The position numbers and the translations under genes were made by a program. From positions 1 to 64,000 of the forward strand of contig NZ_QZVR01000020.1 of NCBI RefSeq assembly GCF_003660455.1: a stretch of 64,000 nucleotides of DNA. The letters are read 5' to 3'. This DNA is from Nocardioides ferulae. Lineage in GTDB: Bacteria > Actinomycetota > Actinomycetes > Propionibacteriales > Nocardioidaceae. The notes beneath the pieces are model-generated. The model did not search any database. It was given only the letters and a program-made list of their open reading frames with translations, and was not told the DNA's origin. Below are positions 17,042 to 26,700 of this stretch, piece after piece. How positions within the stretch are numbered: the stretch's first letter is position 1; each line of letters starts with the position of its first letter.

Positions 17042-17703
17042 GCGCCGACCTCGACGGGGTGCCCGTGGGTGCGCCACTCGAGCATGCCGTCCTCGAGCCG
17101 GAGCGCGTCGATGCCCTCGCCGCCGAGCAGCCGGACCGCGTCGTGGGCGAGCACGCAGTAGGCGCCGCGGCAGTAGGTGACGATCGTGGAGGCGCCCCGC
17201 AGCTCGTCGAGCGCCGTGGCGAGCTCGGGGAACGGCAGGCTCCGCGCACCCGGGATGTGGCCCGCGTCGTACTCCTCGCGGGGGCGGACGTCGAGCACCT
17301 CGGCGTCGCCGGACTCCAGCAGCCGGGTGAGGTCCTCACGGGTGATCAGGCCGACCTCGCCACCGTCCGGCACACCGAGGTAGGCGTTGAGGGCGCGCTC
17401 CACGTCGGCGGAGCGGGTGCGCGCCACCGTCAGCATCGCCTCGTAGAGGGCGGCCACGTCGTCGCCGGCGAGCCGGTAGTAGATGCGGGTGCCCTGCCGC
17501 CGGGTCTGCACCAGGTTCGCCAGCTTGAGCACCTGCAGGTGGGCCGAGACCGTGGTGACGCCCATCTCGGCGGCACGGGCCAGGCCCTCGACGGTGCGCT
17601 CCCCCTGGGCGAGCAGGTCGACCAGCTCGAGCCGCTTGGCGCTGCCGAAGGCCTTGCCGACGACGGCGAGCTCGTCGAAGACGCCGTGCTTGGAGACACT
17701 CAT
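17038..17703 (-). CDS. ArsR-family regulator fused to a rhodanese domain
   Basis: A 221-residue two-domain protein. Residues about 5-100 are an ArsR winged helix (KRLELVDLLAQGERTVEGLA, VTTVSAHLQVLKLANLV, GTRIYYRLA). Residues about 115-215 are a rhodanese domain with the CDC25-like motif EVLDVRPREEYDAGHIPGA and a Cys active loop CRGAYC. Rhodaneses carry persulfide sulfur, so a sulfane-sulfur or thiol-stress sensor is plausible (inference). GGAGGA precedes the ATG and lies within a 22-bp palindrome, the probable self-operator. It heads the operon with the CxxC membrane protein, DsbA and CcdA. Confidence 0.92.
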   Translation of the reverse strand: MSVSKHGVFDELAVVGKAFGSAKRLELVDLLAQGERTVEGLARAAEMGVTTVSAHLQVLKLANLVQTRRQGTRIYYRLAGDDVAALYEAMLTVARTRSADVERALNAYLGVPDGGEVGLITREDLTRLLESGDAEVLDVRPREEYDAGHIPGARSLPFPELATALDELRGASTIVTYCRGAYCVLAHDAVRLLGGEGIDALRLEDGMLEWRTHGHPVEVGA

Positions 17704-17707
17704 CTAT

Positions 17708-17729
17708 TCCTCCAAAGATCTTTGGAGGA
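17708..17729. promoter_or_regulatory. Perfect 22-bp palindrome, probable ArsR operator
   Basis: TCCTCCAAAGA is followed directly by its own complement with no mismatch. On the minus strand it covers the predicted transcription start and contains the GGAGGA ribosome site of the ArsR-rhodanese gene, so bound repressor would block transcription initiation. The layout matches known self-repressing ArsR genes. Confidence 0.8.
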
Positions 17730-17732
17730 GTC

Positions 17733-17761
17733 ACGGTAGCCCAACCGTCCGGCGACTCCAA
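17733..17761 (-). promoter_or_regulatory. Promoter of the ArsR-rhodanese redox operon
   Basis: Minus-strand TTGGAG (17756-17761) and TACCGT (17733-17738) are separated by exactly 17 bases. The start would fall at about 17726, inside the palindrome. Confidence 0.65.
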
Positions 17762-17846
17762 CCGGCGGTTCGTCCCCCTCCCGACCTCGGCCCCTGGCGC
17801 GCGGGGGCGCCGACCGCGGAGACTGGCGACGCGGAGGTGGTGCCCG

Positions 17847-18740
17847 ATGACCGGCCCGGACCGTCGGCGGACGGTCGCGCTCGCCCTCTCGCTGGTGCTG
17901 ACACTCTTCGGGGCCGCCTGCGCCGACGCCGAGAGCCCCGACCCGGGCGCCGGCGTGCCGACCGAGGGCTTCGAGGTGGTGCCGGTCGAGTACGCCGCGG
18001 GGCTGACCGAGGACCTCTACCTGCCCGAGGACGTGGGCGAAGGCACCGGCGGTGGCCGGCTCCGGCACGCGCCGCTGGTGGTGCTCGTGCCCGGAGGGTC
18101 GTGGACCACCGCGGACCCCGGGGGCCTGGCCGGGCTGGCGGCGAGCCTCGCGGTCGCCGGCCTGGTCGCGGCCCCCGCCCGGATCCGGGCCGCCGTCGAC
18201 GACGACGTCGTCTACCCCACGCCCGTCGAGGACGTGTTGTGTGCCGTCGCCGCAGCCGTGGACCGGGCCCGTGCCGAGGGGTTCGCCGCCGGCCCGGTGG
18301 CGGTGCTTGGCCACTCCTCGGGTGCCCACCTGGCCGCGCTGGCGGTGCTGGCGGTCGACGACTACTCCCCCGACTGCGAGGCGCCCGCCGTCGCCCCGGA
18401 CGCGCTCGTCGGGCTGGCCGGTCCCTACGACATCGCGCAGGTCCCGGAGATGGCCGGTGCGCTGCTGGGCTCGAGCCCGGACGACGACCCGGCGACCTGG
18501 GAGGCCGCCAACCCGGTCCGGCGCGCCGACCTCCGCCCCGACGTACCCGTGCTGCTCCTGCACGGCGAGGCCGACGACGTGGTGCCCGCCGATCTCACCT
18601 CCCAGTTCGCGCAGGCGCTGGAGGACGCCGGCCACCCGACGACCGTCGAGCTGGTCCCGGACGTCGACCACCTGGGCCTCTTCGCCGCCGTCGTCGCGGG
18701 CGAGCCGGTCGCGACCTGGCTGCTCGACCTGGCCCGCTGA
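17847..18740 (+). CDS. Secreted alpha/beta-hydrolase lipoprotein (BD-FAE/esterase-like)
   Basis: A 297-residue protein. It has a basic N-terminus, one hydrophobic segment and a lipobox (LTLFGAAC), so it is probably lipid-anchored. The hydrolase domain has the nucleophile motif GHSSGAHLAA with Ser, plus an Asp in LLHGEADDVVP and a His in DVDHLGLF. The LVPGGSWTT stretch stands where the HGG oxyanion loop of BD-FAE and carboxylesterase relatives would be. It probably cleaves small esters outside the cell. It is convergent with the PucR gene, with 21 bases between the stops and no clear terminator. Confidence 0.85.
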   Translation: MTGPDRRRTVALALSLVLTLFGAACADAESPDPGAGVPTEGFEVVPVEYAAGLTEDLYLPEDVGEGTGGGRLRHAPLVVLVPGGSWTTADPGGLAGLAASLAVAGLVAAPARIRAAVDDDVVYPTPVEDVLCAVAAAVDRARAEGFAAGPVAVLGHSSGAHLAALAVLAVDDYSPDCEAPAVAPDALVGLAGPYDIAQVPEMAGALLGSSPDDDPATWEAANPVRRADLRPDVPVLLLHGEADDVVPADLTSQFAQALEDAGHPTTVELVPDVDHLGLFAAVVAGEPVATWLLDLAR

Positions 18741-18761
18741 CCCCGCCGGACCCCCAGGGGA

Positions 18762-20432
18762 TCAGTGAGCCCGGTCGTGCAGCAGGGCCAGCTGCAGCAT
18801 CAGGTCGAACCGCTGTCGCGGGTCGCGCAGGTCGCACTCCCCCACCTCGGCCACCCGCCGCAGCCGGTAGCGGAACGTGTTGGGGTGCACGAACAGCGCC
18901 TCCGAGGCCGCGGCCACGTCGCCGAAGGCGTCCAGCCAGGCGCGCAGCGTCGGCACCAGGCTGGCGCCGTGGGCGAGGTCGTAGTCGAGCAGCCGGCTCA
19001 GGGCCCCCGTCGGCCGCTCGCCGCGGGCTGCGGCGAGGTCGCGCAGCTCGAGCAGCAGCGACTCGGTCTGGACGTCGGCCAGCCGGGCGACCCGCCGGTC
19101 GACGCGGCCCTCGCGCAGCACCCGCAGGATGCGGTCGGCCGTCCGGCGCGCGTCCACGACCTCCGCCAGCGAGCCCGCCACCGGTGCCACGGCCAGCACC
19201 GGCCGCAGCCGATCGCCGATCCGGTCGAGGAAGTCGGTGGCCAGCCGGACGGCGAACAGCTCGCTCTCCTCCGGCGCGGCGGACGCGGCGGCGAGCCCGT
19301 AGGCGACGCCGCCCAGCAGTGCCGAGGCGGAGCGGCTGGTGACCGCGTTGAGGTGCATCGAGAAGGCGTCGCCGAGCCGTTCGCGCTCGTGCCGGACGGC
19401 CGCGTCGGAGCCGCTGGCCGGCTCGGCGAGCGCGAAGCCCAGCACCACCAGGGGCGTGTCTGCCAGGCCGAGCCGCTCCAGCGCCTCGCGCGCCCCGGCG
19501 CCGCCCTCGAGCACCGAGCTGACCAGGTCGGCGCGGACCCGGCGCTGCACGTCGGCCCCCGCCCGCACCCGCAACAGGTGCAGCGCGACCAGCTTGGCCG
19601 CGTCGACGAGGGCCGCGGTGCGCTCCTCGCTGAGCGGCGCGGGCACCGCCGCCCAGATCGAGCCGAGCATCTCGTCGCCGGCTCGCACCGCCATCGCGAC
19701 CCGGGGCATCGTGAACTCGCCGGCCGGCTCGCTGCCGGGGTCGATGAAGACCGGGCCCTCGGAGCGGAGCAGGTCGCCGAAGACCCCGCGCTCGGTGAGG
19801 ATCCGGGCATAGCGCTCGGGGACCTGCCGGCCCAGGATCGTCTCCACCCGCGAGGGGTCGGCCTCGTCCTGGCGGCCGGAGAACGCCAGCACCCGCGAGC
19901 TGCGGTCCTCGATCGTGATCGGCGCGTCCAGCAGCGAGGCGATCGCGTTCGCCACCGCGAACAGGTCGCCGGACGGCAGGCCGCCCAGCGACTCCGGCTC
20001 GGCCGGGCCGACGTCACCCTCCGCGAGCACCGAGCGCAGCAGCGTGGCCAGGTGCGCCCAGGGCGCACCCCGCCGGAACCCGATCAGCGCGGTGCCGGCG
20101 GCGTCCGCCGCCGCCACCACCGCGGGATCCAGCGGCACGGGGGCCCGCAGCACCAGCGCCACCGCCCCCTGCTCCCCCAGGCGGGAGAGCAACCCGGCGA
20201 CCTGGTCGGGGTCGCTCACCCCGACGCCGAGCACCAACGAGTGCGGGGGCAACACCGGCGGGTCGTCCGGGTCGTGGATCACCACCCCGCCGAGGTCCAC
20301 CTCACGGTCGGGGTCGCCGTGCGCGAGCTCCAGCAGCGTCGCGCCCAGGTCGTCGAGGACCCGGCGCAGGCTGGCCCGCGGCCGCGCGGCCGCGGCGCCC
20401 GACGGGCTGCTCGGGATCTCGCTGGTGCTCAT
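18762..20432 (-). CDS. PucR-family transcriptional regulator
   Basis: A 556-residue protein from the ATG at 20432 (an upstream in-frame GTG at 20444 is possible). The N-terminal half holds a PucR/GGDEF-like sensory region. The C-terminus (about 490-550) has the PucR helix-turn-helix, with EALFVHPNTFRYRLRRVAE and DLRDPRQRFDLMLQLAL. PucR-type proteins usually activate catabolic genes on sensing the substrate. It follows the racemase gene by 63 bases on the same strand and appears to be the last gene of the ten-gene peptide/D-amino acid operon, so it is the natural candidate regulator. The inducer is unknown. Confidence 0.9.
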   Translation of the reverse strand: MSTSEIPSSPSGAAAARPRASLRRVLDDLGATLLELAHGDPDREVDLGGVVIHDPDDPPVLPPHSLVLGVGVSDPDQVAGLLSRLGEQGAVALVLRAPVPLDPAVVAAADAAGTALIGFRRGAPWAHLATLLRSVLAEGDVGPAEPESLGGLPSGDLFAVANAIASLLDAPITIEDRSSRVLAFSGRQDEADPSRVETILGRQVPERYARILTERGVFGDLLRSEGPVFIDPGSEPAGEFTMPRVAMAVRAGDEMLGSIWAAVPAPLSEERTAALVDAAKLVALHLLRVRAGADVQRRVRADLVSSVLEGGAGAREALERLGLADTPLVVLGFALAEPASGSDAAVRHERERLGDAFSMHLNAVTSRSASALLGGVAYGLAAASAAPEESELFAVRLATDFLDRIGDRLRPVLAVAPVAGSLAEVVDARRTADRILRVLREGRVDRRVARLADVQTESLLLELRDLAAARGERPTGALSRLLDYDLAHGASLVPTLRAWLDAFGDVAAASEALFVHPNTFRYRLRRVAEVGECDLRDPRQRFDLMLQLALLHDRAH

Positions 20433-20495
20433 GGCGGACGACACGCTCTCCTCGGGCGGGCGACGCGCCGAGCCTAATCGGGGTCCGACGCCGAG

Positions 20496-21620
20496 TCAGG
20501 ACCCGGCGCCGACGGGGATCCACTCGGTGGCGGTGGTGACCTCCTCCAGCCGCTCGGCGATCGGGGCCACCCCGAGGCCGGGACCGGTCGGCACCGTCAG
20601 GTGGCCGTCGTCGAGCACGAAGGGCTCGGTCACATCGGTGCGGTAGTAGCGGCCCGAGGCGGAGGTGTCGCCGGGCAGCGTGAAGCCGGGCAGCGCCGCG
20701 AGCGCGACGTTGGCCGCCCGGCCCAGCCCCGTCTCGAGCATGCCGCCGCACCACACCGGGACGCCGTGTGCGGCGCACAGGTCGTGGATCCGCCGCGCCT
20801 CCAGGTAGCCACCGACCCGGCCCGGCTTGATGTTGACGATCGAGCAGGCACCGAGCCGGATCGCCGCGGCCGCCGACTGCGCGGACACGATCGACTCGTC
20901 GAGGCACACCGGGGTGCGGATCAGCCTGGCCAGGTCGGCGTGCCCGAGGACGTCCTCCTCCTCGAGCGGCTGCTCGATCAGCAGCAGCTCGAACGGGTCG
21001 AGCCGCGCCAGGTGGCGGGCATCGGCGAGGGTGTAGGCGGTGTTGGCGTCGACCTGCAGCAGTACGTCGTCGCCGTACCGCTCCCGGACCGCGCGGACCG
21101 GCTCGACATCCCAGCCCGGCTCGATCTTGAGCTTGATCCGGACGTAGCCCTCGTCGAGGTAGCCGCCGACCGCGTCGAGGAGGGCGGGGATGGTGTCCAT
21201 GATCCCGACCGATACGCCGCACGGCACCCGGTCGTGCACGGCGCCGAGCTCGCGGGCGAACGACCGGCCGGCGGCGCGCAGCTCGGCGTCGAGCACCCCC
21301 ATCTCCAGCGCCGCCTTGGCCATCCGGTGGCCCTTGAACGCCGCCAGGGCCGGAGCGACCGCGGTGGCCTCGCGGACGCCGGCCAGGGCGGGCACCAGGA
21401 ACCGGCGCAGCACGTCCGCGGCCCCCTCGACGTGCTCGGAGGAGTAGAGGGGGCTCGCCATCACCACGCACTCACCCCAGCCCTCGGCCTCGTCGGTGAC
21501 CACCCGCAGCAGCAGCAGGTCGCGGGTGGTCTGGGTGCCGAACGAGGTGCGGAACGGCGAGACCAGCGGCATCGACACGTGGCACAGCTCGACGCCTTCG
21601 AGCCTGCCTGCCCCGCTCAC
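20496..21620 (-). CDS. N-succinylamino acid racemase/OSBS-family enolase
   Basis: A 374-residue member of the enolase superfamily. Catalytic lysines are in RIKLKIEPGWD (KxK) and SIVNIKPGRVGG. Metal ligands are in LQVDANTAYT (Asp), LIEQPL (Glu) and VCLDESI (Asp). The C-terminal GGMLETGLGRAANVALA and GFTLPGDTSAS signatures are those of the NSAR/OSBS family. No menaquinone genes are nearby, but an M20 deacylase and a COG3375-type GNAT overlap upstream, so racemisation of N-succinyl (or N-acyl) amino acids is favoured over o-succinylbenzoate synthesis. The GTG start overlaps the GNAT stop as GTGA. Confidence 0.9.
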   Translation of the reverse strand: MSGAGRLEGVELCHVSMPLVSPFRTSFGTQTTRDLLLLRVVTDEAEGWGECVVMASPLYSSEHVEGAADVLRRFLVPALAGVREATAVAPALAAFKGHRMAKAALEMGVLDAELRAAGRSFARELGAVHDRVPCGVSVGIMDTIPALLDAVGGYLDEGYVRIKLKIEPGWDVEPVRAVRERYGDDVLLQVDANTAYTLADARHLARLDPFELLLIEQPLEEEDVLGHADLARLIRTPVCLDESIVSAQSAAAAIRLGACSIVNIKPGRVGGYLEARRIHDLCAAHGVPVWCGGMLETGLGRAANVALAALPGFTLPGDTSASGRYYRTDVTEPFVLDDGHLTVPTGPGLGVAPIAERLEEVTTATEWIPVGAGS

Positions 21621-22588
21621 CGGGCGCTCCGCACGACGTACCAGCCGGCCCTGTCGAAGCCGGTGATCGAGGCGCCGCCGGCGAGGAGCGTGGTGAGGGC
21701 CGCGCGGACCTCCTCGCGCCACCGCTGGGCCAGCGCCGGATCGGTGGACCGGATGCGCGCGATGTCGCGCGGCACGGCGACCAGCGACACCGCGCCGTCG
21801 AGACGGCCCGGCTGCGGTGCGCCGTCCGGGGCGATGCCGAGGGCGATGACCGCGCCGGCGCGGACCTCCTCCTCCATCGAGGCCGGCATCCCGGATCCAG
21901 CGCAGGCGAGCGCCACGCCCGGGTCGCGCAGCCGCCACCGCACGAGCAGCCGGTCGGAGTCGTCGTCGCCGTTGATGGTGTCGACCATGGGGCCGTAGAA
22001 GTTCGGGAGGTACTCCACCGGCCGGGCGGCCAGCTTGACCAGGTTGAAGTAGGCGTTGCGGCTGACCAGCGGGTCGAAGGTCCAGGCGATCTCGGCGACG
22101 CCGTGCCGCAGCGCCCAGGCCCGCTGGTGGAGCTTGAGCGCGAAGCCCACCGAGCGGCCGGTCATGCCCCCGGCGACGCCGGCGATGTGGCTGTGCAGCG
22201 TGTCGTCGGCCGGGGCGTGGAAGAACCCGACGCAGGCGCCGACCAGGCGGTCCCCGTCGAGAGCGCCGGCGATGTAGTTGCCGGCCTTGGCGAAGGCGCG
22301 CAGCAGCTCGATGGTCATCGGCGGGTTCTCCGAGCGGCCCCAGATCGTGGCGTAGAGCGCCACGACCTGCTCGAGCTGCTCGAGCTCGGTGAGCTCGGTG
22401 ACGGTGACCCCCGCGGCCGACGCGGCGGCGTCGGCGGCCCGCGCGGCGTCCGCCAGGTCGGCGTCGAGGGCCGGGTCGGTGGCCGGGCCGAGGGGTGGCC
22501 CGGCAGACGCACCGGTGGGCGGTCGGGGGTCCAGGGAGGTGGGGTGCGGCACGGTGTGGGTCCTGCTCCAGGGGTCGGGGGTGGTCAT
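21617..22588 (-). CDS. GNAT acyltransferase, COG3375-like (D-amino acid N-succinyltransferase candidate)
   Basis: A 323-residue protein. The acetyltransferase core (about 70-170) contains ALYATIWG, GDRLVGACVGFF, HSHIAGV and GRSVGFALKLHQRAWAL, in which the GxSVGFAL part is a CoA-pyrophosphate loop typical of COG3375 proteins. ITWTFDP-like (AEIAWTFDPLVSRNAYFN) and NFYGPMVDTING are also typical of this group. In Geobacillus a relative succinylates D-amino acids ahead of NSAR. The first 60 residues are Ala/Pro-rich and probably disordered. ATGA overlap with the upstream M20 gene and GTGA overlap with the racemase argue for one pathway. Confidence 0.85.
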   Translation of the reverse strand: MTTPDPWSRTHTVPHPTSLDPRPPTGASAGPPLGPATDPALDADLADAARAADAAASAAGVTVTELTELEQLEQVVALYATIWGRSENPPMTIELLRAFAKAGNYIAGALDGDRLVGACVGFFHAPADDTLHSHIAGVAGGMTGRSVGFALKLHQRAWALRHGVAEIAWTFDPLVSRNAYFNLVKLAARPVEYLPNFYGPMVDTINGDDDSDRLLVRWRLRDPGVALACAGSGMPASMEEEVRAGAVIALGIAPDGAPQPGRLDGAVSLVAVPRDIARIRSTDPALAQRWREEVRAALTTLLAGGASITGFDRAGWYVVRSAR

Positions 22589-23751
22589 GGCCGGGTCGCC
22601 GTCGCGCTCGCGCGCAGGTCGGGCCGGTCGGTGGTCGGCGGGTCGGTGAGCAGGTCGACGAGAAGACCGCGCAGCAGCCGGGTCCGGTCGACGAGCCGGT
22701 CGACCAGCACGTGCTCGTGCTCGGCGTGCGCCCCGCCGCCGACGGCGCCGAGGCCGTCGAGGGTCGGCGTACCCACGCCGGCGGCGAAGTTGCCGTCGGA
22801 GGCGCCGCCGACCGCGGCGGTGGTGAGCGGCTCCAGGCCCAGCGACTCCGCGACCCGGTGCGCCCGGGCGAGCAGTCCGGCGGACGCGGACGCCTCCAGC
22901 GGCGGCCGGTTGGGCCCGCCGGTGATCTCCAGCTGCGCACCCGGCAGGACCGGACGCAGGGCCCGCATCGCGGCGTCGACCCGCTCCTGCTCGGCGATCG
23001 TGCGGACGCGGACGTCGACGCTGAAGGCCCCGGCTGCGGGGACCGTGTTGGTGGTGGTGCCGGCGCCGGCCAGGGTCGGCGTCACCGTGGTGCCGGCGGC
23101 GGGGTCGGCGAGCCGGGTCACGGCCAGCACCTGGTGGGCGAGCTCCACGGTGGCGTTGATCCCGCGCTCGGGCTCCAGGCCCGCGTGGGCGGCGTGCCCC
23201 CGCACCCCCACGTCGTAGAGGGAGACGCCCTTGCGCTCGGTCTTCAGGGCCCCGCCGTCGGCGGACGCCTCGAGCACCAGGACCGCGTCGCAGCGGCGTG
23301 CCTCCTCCTCCACCAGCCCGCGCGAGGTCGGCGAGCCGAGCTCCTCGTCGCCGGTGACCAGGATCGTCACCCCCTCCAGGCCGACGGCGGCGTGGAACGC
23401 CATCGCCAGCCCGGCCAGCATGTCGAAGCAGCCCGGTCCGCGCAGCACGGGGCCGGCGCCGGTGTCGGGGCTGGTGTTGGTGATCGTGCACGGTCGGGCG
23501 GCCAGGGAACCCAGCGGCCAGACGGTGTCGTGGTGGCCGAGCAGCAGCACCCGGCCCGGACCCTCGAGCGGCCGCCAGCGCAGGTGGGTCACGCCGTCGA
23601 GCACGATCCGCTCCGGTTCCCGGCCCAGGTGGGCCGCCCCCACGCGGGCCACGACCTCGGCCGAGCGGGCGACCGCGGCCAGGTCGGAGGAGGGCGACTC
23701 GCACTCCACCAGGGTCCGGATGTCGGCCAGCAGGCCCGGCAGGCTGGTCAC
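22585..23751 (-). CDS. M20-family metallopeptidase/deacylase
   Basis: A 388-residue dizinc amidohydrolase of the M20 family. Metal and catalytic residues lie in LLLGHHDTVWPLG (His and Asp), PGCFDMLAG (bridging Asp), TGDEELGSPTS (catalytic Glu and ligand) and AHAEHEHV (C-terminal His). The dimerisation domain sits between about 180 and 290. In the known D-to-L amino acid route an M20 enzyme removes succinate from N-succinyl-L-amino acid; carboxypeptidase or other deacylase activity is also possible. A GTG start lies 3 bases after the upstream stop, and its stop overlaps the GNAT start. Confidence 0.88.
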   Translation of the reverse strand: MTSLPGLLADIRTLVECESPSSDLAAVARSAEVVARVGAAHLGREPERIVLDGVTHLRWRPLEGPGRVLLLGHHDTVWPLGSLAARPCTITNTSPDTGAGPVLRGPGCFDMLAGLAMAFHAAVGLEGVTILVTGDEELGSPTSRGLVEEEARRCDAVLVLEASADGGALKTERKGVSLYDVGVRGHAAHAGLEPERGINATVELAHQVLAVTRLADPAAGTTVTPTLAGAGTTTNTVPAAGAFSVDVRVRTIAEQERVDAAMRALRPVLPGAQLEITGGPNRPPLEASASAGLLARAHRVAESLGLEPLTTAAVGGASDGNFAAGVGTPTLDGLGAVGGGAHAEHEHVLVDRLVDRTRLLRGLLVDLLTDPPTTDRPDLRASATATRP

Positions 23752-23754
23752 GGC

Positions 23755-26700
23755 TCAGCCCACCTTCGGCGTGGCCCGGGCACCGAAGTGCAGGTAGCGC
23801 TCGCCGCTCGGCAGCTCGTAGAACGTGACCGGGAACCAGGTCTCGGCCTCCGGCGGCTTGGTGAGGAACAGCCCGGGCGCGTAGGGCACCAGCGCGTGCT
23901 CGTCCACCGGGTCGGGCACCATCTCGGCGATCGGGCCGGTGAGCGTGGTGCGCAGCGACGGGCCGTCGTCGCCGAGCAGCACCTCCATGGTCACCCCGGC
24001 ACGCTGGTAGCGGCCGAGGTACGCCGCGACCGCGCCGGCGGGGTCGGGCAGCGGCGGCTGCGGCGGGGTGAGCGGCTGCGGCATCGTGACCTCGGCCAGC
24101 TCCGCGAACACCTCGCGGTAGAGGTCCTCGTAGAGGTCGCGGCTGCTCTCGGCGTTGGTGAGCATCGCGACCGCGAGCCCGCCCCCGGTCTCGGGGTCGG
24201 GCAGCACCCGAAGGAACGCGGACTGCCCGATCGTGTTGCCGTCGTGGCCGTAGAGCCGGTGCTCGCCCCACCCGAACCGGATCCAGCCCAGCCCCCACGA
24301 GTCGCCCAACGAGTGCTTGTCGGGCAGGTCGGCCTGGTGGGCGGCCATGGCCGCCGCGGAGTCCGCGCCGAGCACCCGGGTGCCGTCGGCGGCGAGGCCG
24401 CCGGTGAGGTGCAGCCGGGCGAACGCCAGCACGTCGGCGGCGTTGGCGGTGACCAGTCCGGCCGGGCCGAGCGATCGCGGGAGCTGCCAGACCGGGGCGA
24501 GCGAGCGGCTGCCCTCGTGGGTGACGTGGCCGACGGCGGCGGCGTGCAGCAGCGCCTCCTCCGGCAGCGTGACGGTGTGCTCGAGGCCGAGCGGGGTGAA
24601 CAGCCGCTCGCGCAGCGCCTGGTCCCAGGTCTGCCCGGTGAGCCGCTCGATCACTCGGCCGAGCAGCGAGAAGCCGGCGTTGCAGTAGGACCAGGTGGCG
24701 CCGAGGGGATGGTTCTGGGTCTGCTCGGCGAGCAGCTCGACGTAGCGCTCCAGGCAGTCGTCGCCGCGGCCGGTGTCGGTGAAGACGTCGCCGTCGATGC
24801 CGCTGGTGTGGTCGAGCAGGTGCCGCAGCGTCACCTGCTTGGTCACGTCGGGGTCGGCGAGCCGCAGCTCGGGCAGCACCTCGACCACCGGGGCGTCGAG
24901 GTCGGCGAGCCCCTCGTCGACGAGCTGCATCACCACGGTGGCGGTCCACACCTTGGTGATCGAGCCGATCTGGAAGACCGAGTCGGGTGTCACCGGCGCT
25001 CCGCTCGCCTGGTTGAGCACGCCGTGGGTCGCCACCACGAGCTCGTCCTCCCCCTCACCGTGGGCGGGCAGCCGCAGGATGCCCAGCTGCGCACCTGGTA
25101 CGCCGTGCCGCTCGGCCAGCCGGGACAGTCGCCGCTGCCAGTGGACCAGGTCGAGCTTCGGGCGGCCGCCGTGCCGGGTGTGCCGCTCGACCCAGTCGAC
25201 GAGCCGGTGGGCGTAGTCGAGGCGCTGCGAGGGCGGCCCGAGCAGGATGAACACGTGCGCGGCGCCGGGGTAGAGCACCAGCTCGGTGGGCACACCGCGC
25301 TCGCGCAGGCTGGTGTGCCACTGCAGGGCCTGGCCGACCGGGCAGGTGCGGTCGTCGGCGCCGTGCAGCACCAGGGTCGGGGTGCGCACGTCGTGGACGC
25401 GGGTGAGCGGTGACATCGCGGCGTACTCCTCGGGGCGCTCCCAGGGCGGGCCGCCGAGCTCGAAGGAGCCCATCGCGGGGCCGTCGTCGGCGGTGCCGTA
25501 CATGCTGGTCAGGTCGGCGACGACGCCGCCGGCGACCGCGGCCGCGAACCGGTGGTCGTGGCCGGTCAGCCAGCAGGTGGTGAACCCGCCGTAGCTGTAG
25601 CCGGTGACCGCGAGCCGCTGCGGGTCCGCGAGGCCCTCGGCGACCAGGGCGTCGACCGGCTCGAGGAAGTCGCGGTGGTCGGCGGTGCCCCAGGCGCCGT
25701 TGACGGCGGTGAAGAACTCCTCGCCGTAGCCGTCGCTGCCGCGGGGGTTGACCAGGAGCACAACCCAGCCCCGGGCGGCCAGCTCCTGGTGGTAGGGGTG
25801 CATCTCGTCGGCGGCGGCGTTCCACGCGTTGTGCGGGCCGCCGTGCACGTCGAGCAGCAGCGGTCGCGGGCCGTCGAGGCCGGGGTCGCGCACCAGCCAG
25901 GTCTGCACCTCGGTGCCGTCGGAGATCGTGAAGGTGCGCTCCTCGGGCAGGAACCGCTCGACGTCGGCGAGCGGGGCGCCGTGGTCGGTGAGCACGGACT
26001 CGCGGCCGGTGCGCAGGTCGAGCGCGACCAGCTCGCCGTGCGAGGTCGGGGTGCCGAGCACGACGACGGCGGTGTGCCCGGCGACGGTCAGCCCGGAGAC
26101 GACCCGGCCGGCGCCGGCGAGCACCGGGGTGGCGTCGGCGCCGGGTGCCTCGAGGCCGGGGAGCGACCAGAGGTGGGTGCAGCCGCGGTCGCGCACGCAG
26201 AACAGCAGCCGTCCGTCGGCGGTCTCCTGCGGCCGGCCGCCGGGGTAGCCGGGCCCACCCGGCATCACGTTGCGGTCGAGGTGGCCGGTGAGGTCGACGG
26301 GCTCGCCGCCGCCCGTTGCGGGAGCCGCGCCCGGCACCGGCACCCGCACCAGGTGCTGGTGGCCGAACCGGGAGCCGAGCGAACCGTCGGGGTGGCCGAC
26401 CACCAGCAGGCTGCTCCCGTCGCCGGTGAACGAGACGGTGCCGGCGAGGCCGTCGGCGAAGCCGGCGACCCGCGGCGTCGCCTTCGGGTCCGCGACGTCC
26501 AGCAGGTGCACCGCGGTGCGCCCGGTGAGGTCGCTGTCGGCCCCGACGCGCCGGGGGAAGGCGAGGGTGTGGCCGTCGGGCGACCAGGCCGCCTGGCCCG
26601 CGTGCTCGTCGCCGTCGGTGACCTGGCGGGTCTCGCCGGTGCCGAGGTCGAGCAGGTGCAGCTGCTGGCGGACCGCGCCGACCCAGCCGGCCCCGTCGGC

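Noticed and set aside
21617-24949. 1110-codon minus-strand frame joined to the GNAT gene
   Set aside because: Only the final 324 codons are the GNAT. The rest is an out-of-frame shadow of the S9 fusion and M20 genes with Arg/Ala-rich sequence.
22495-25413. 972-codon plus-strand ORF
   Set aside because: It is antisense to three recognised enzymes; the composition is shadow-like and no motif is present.
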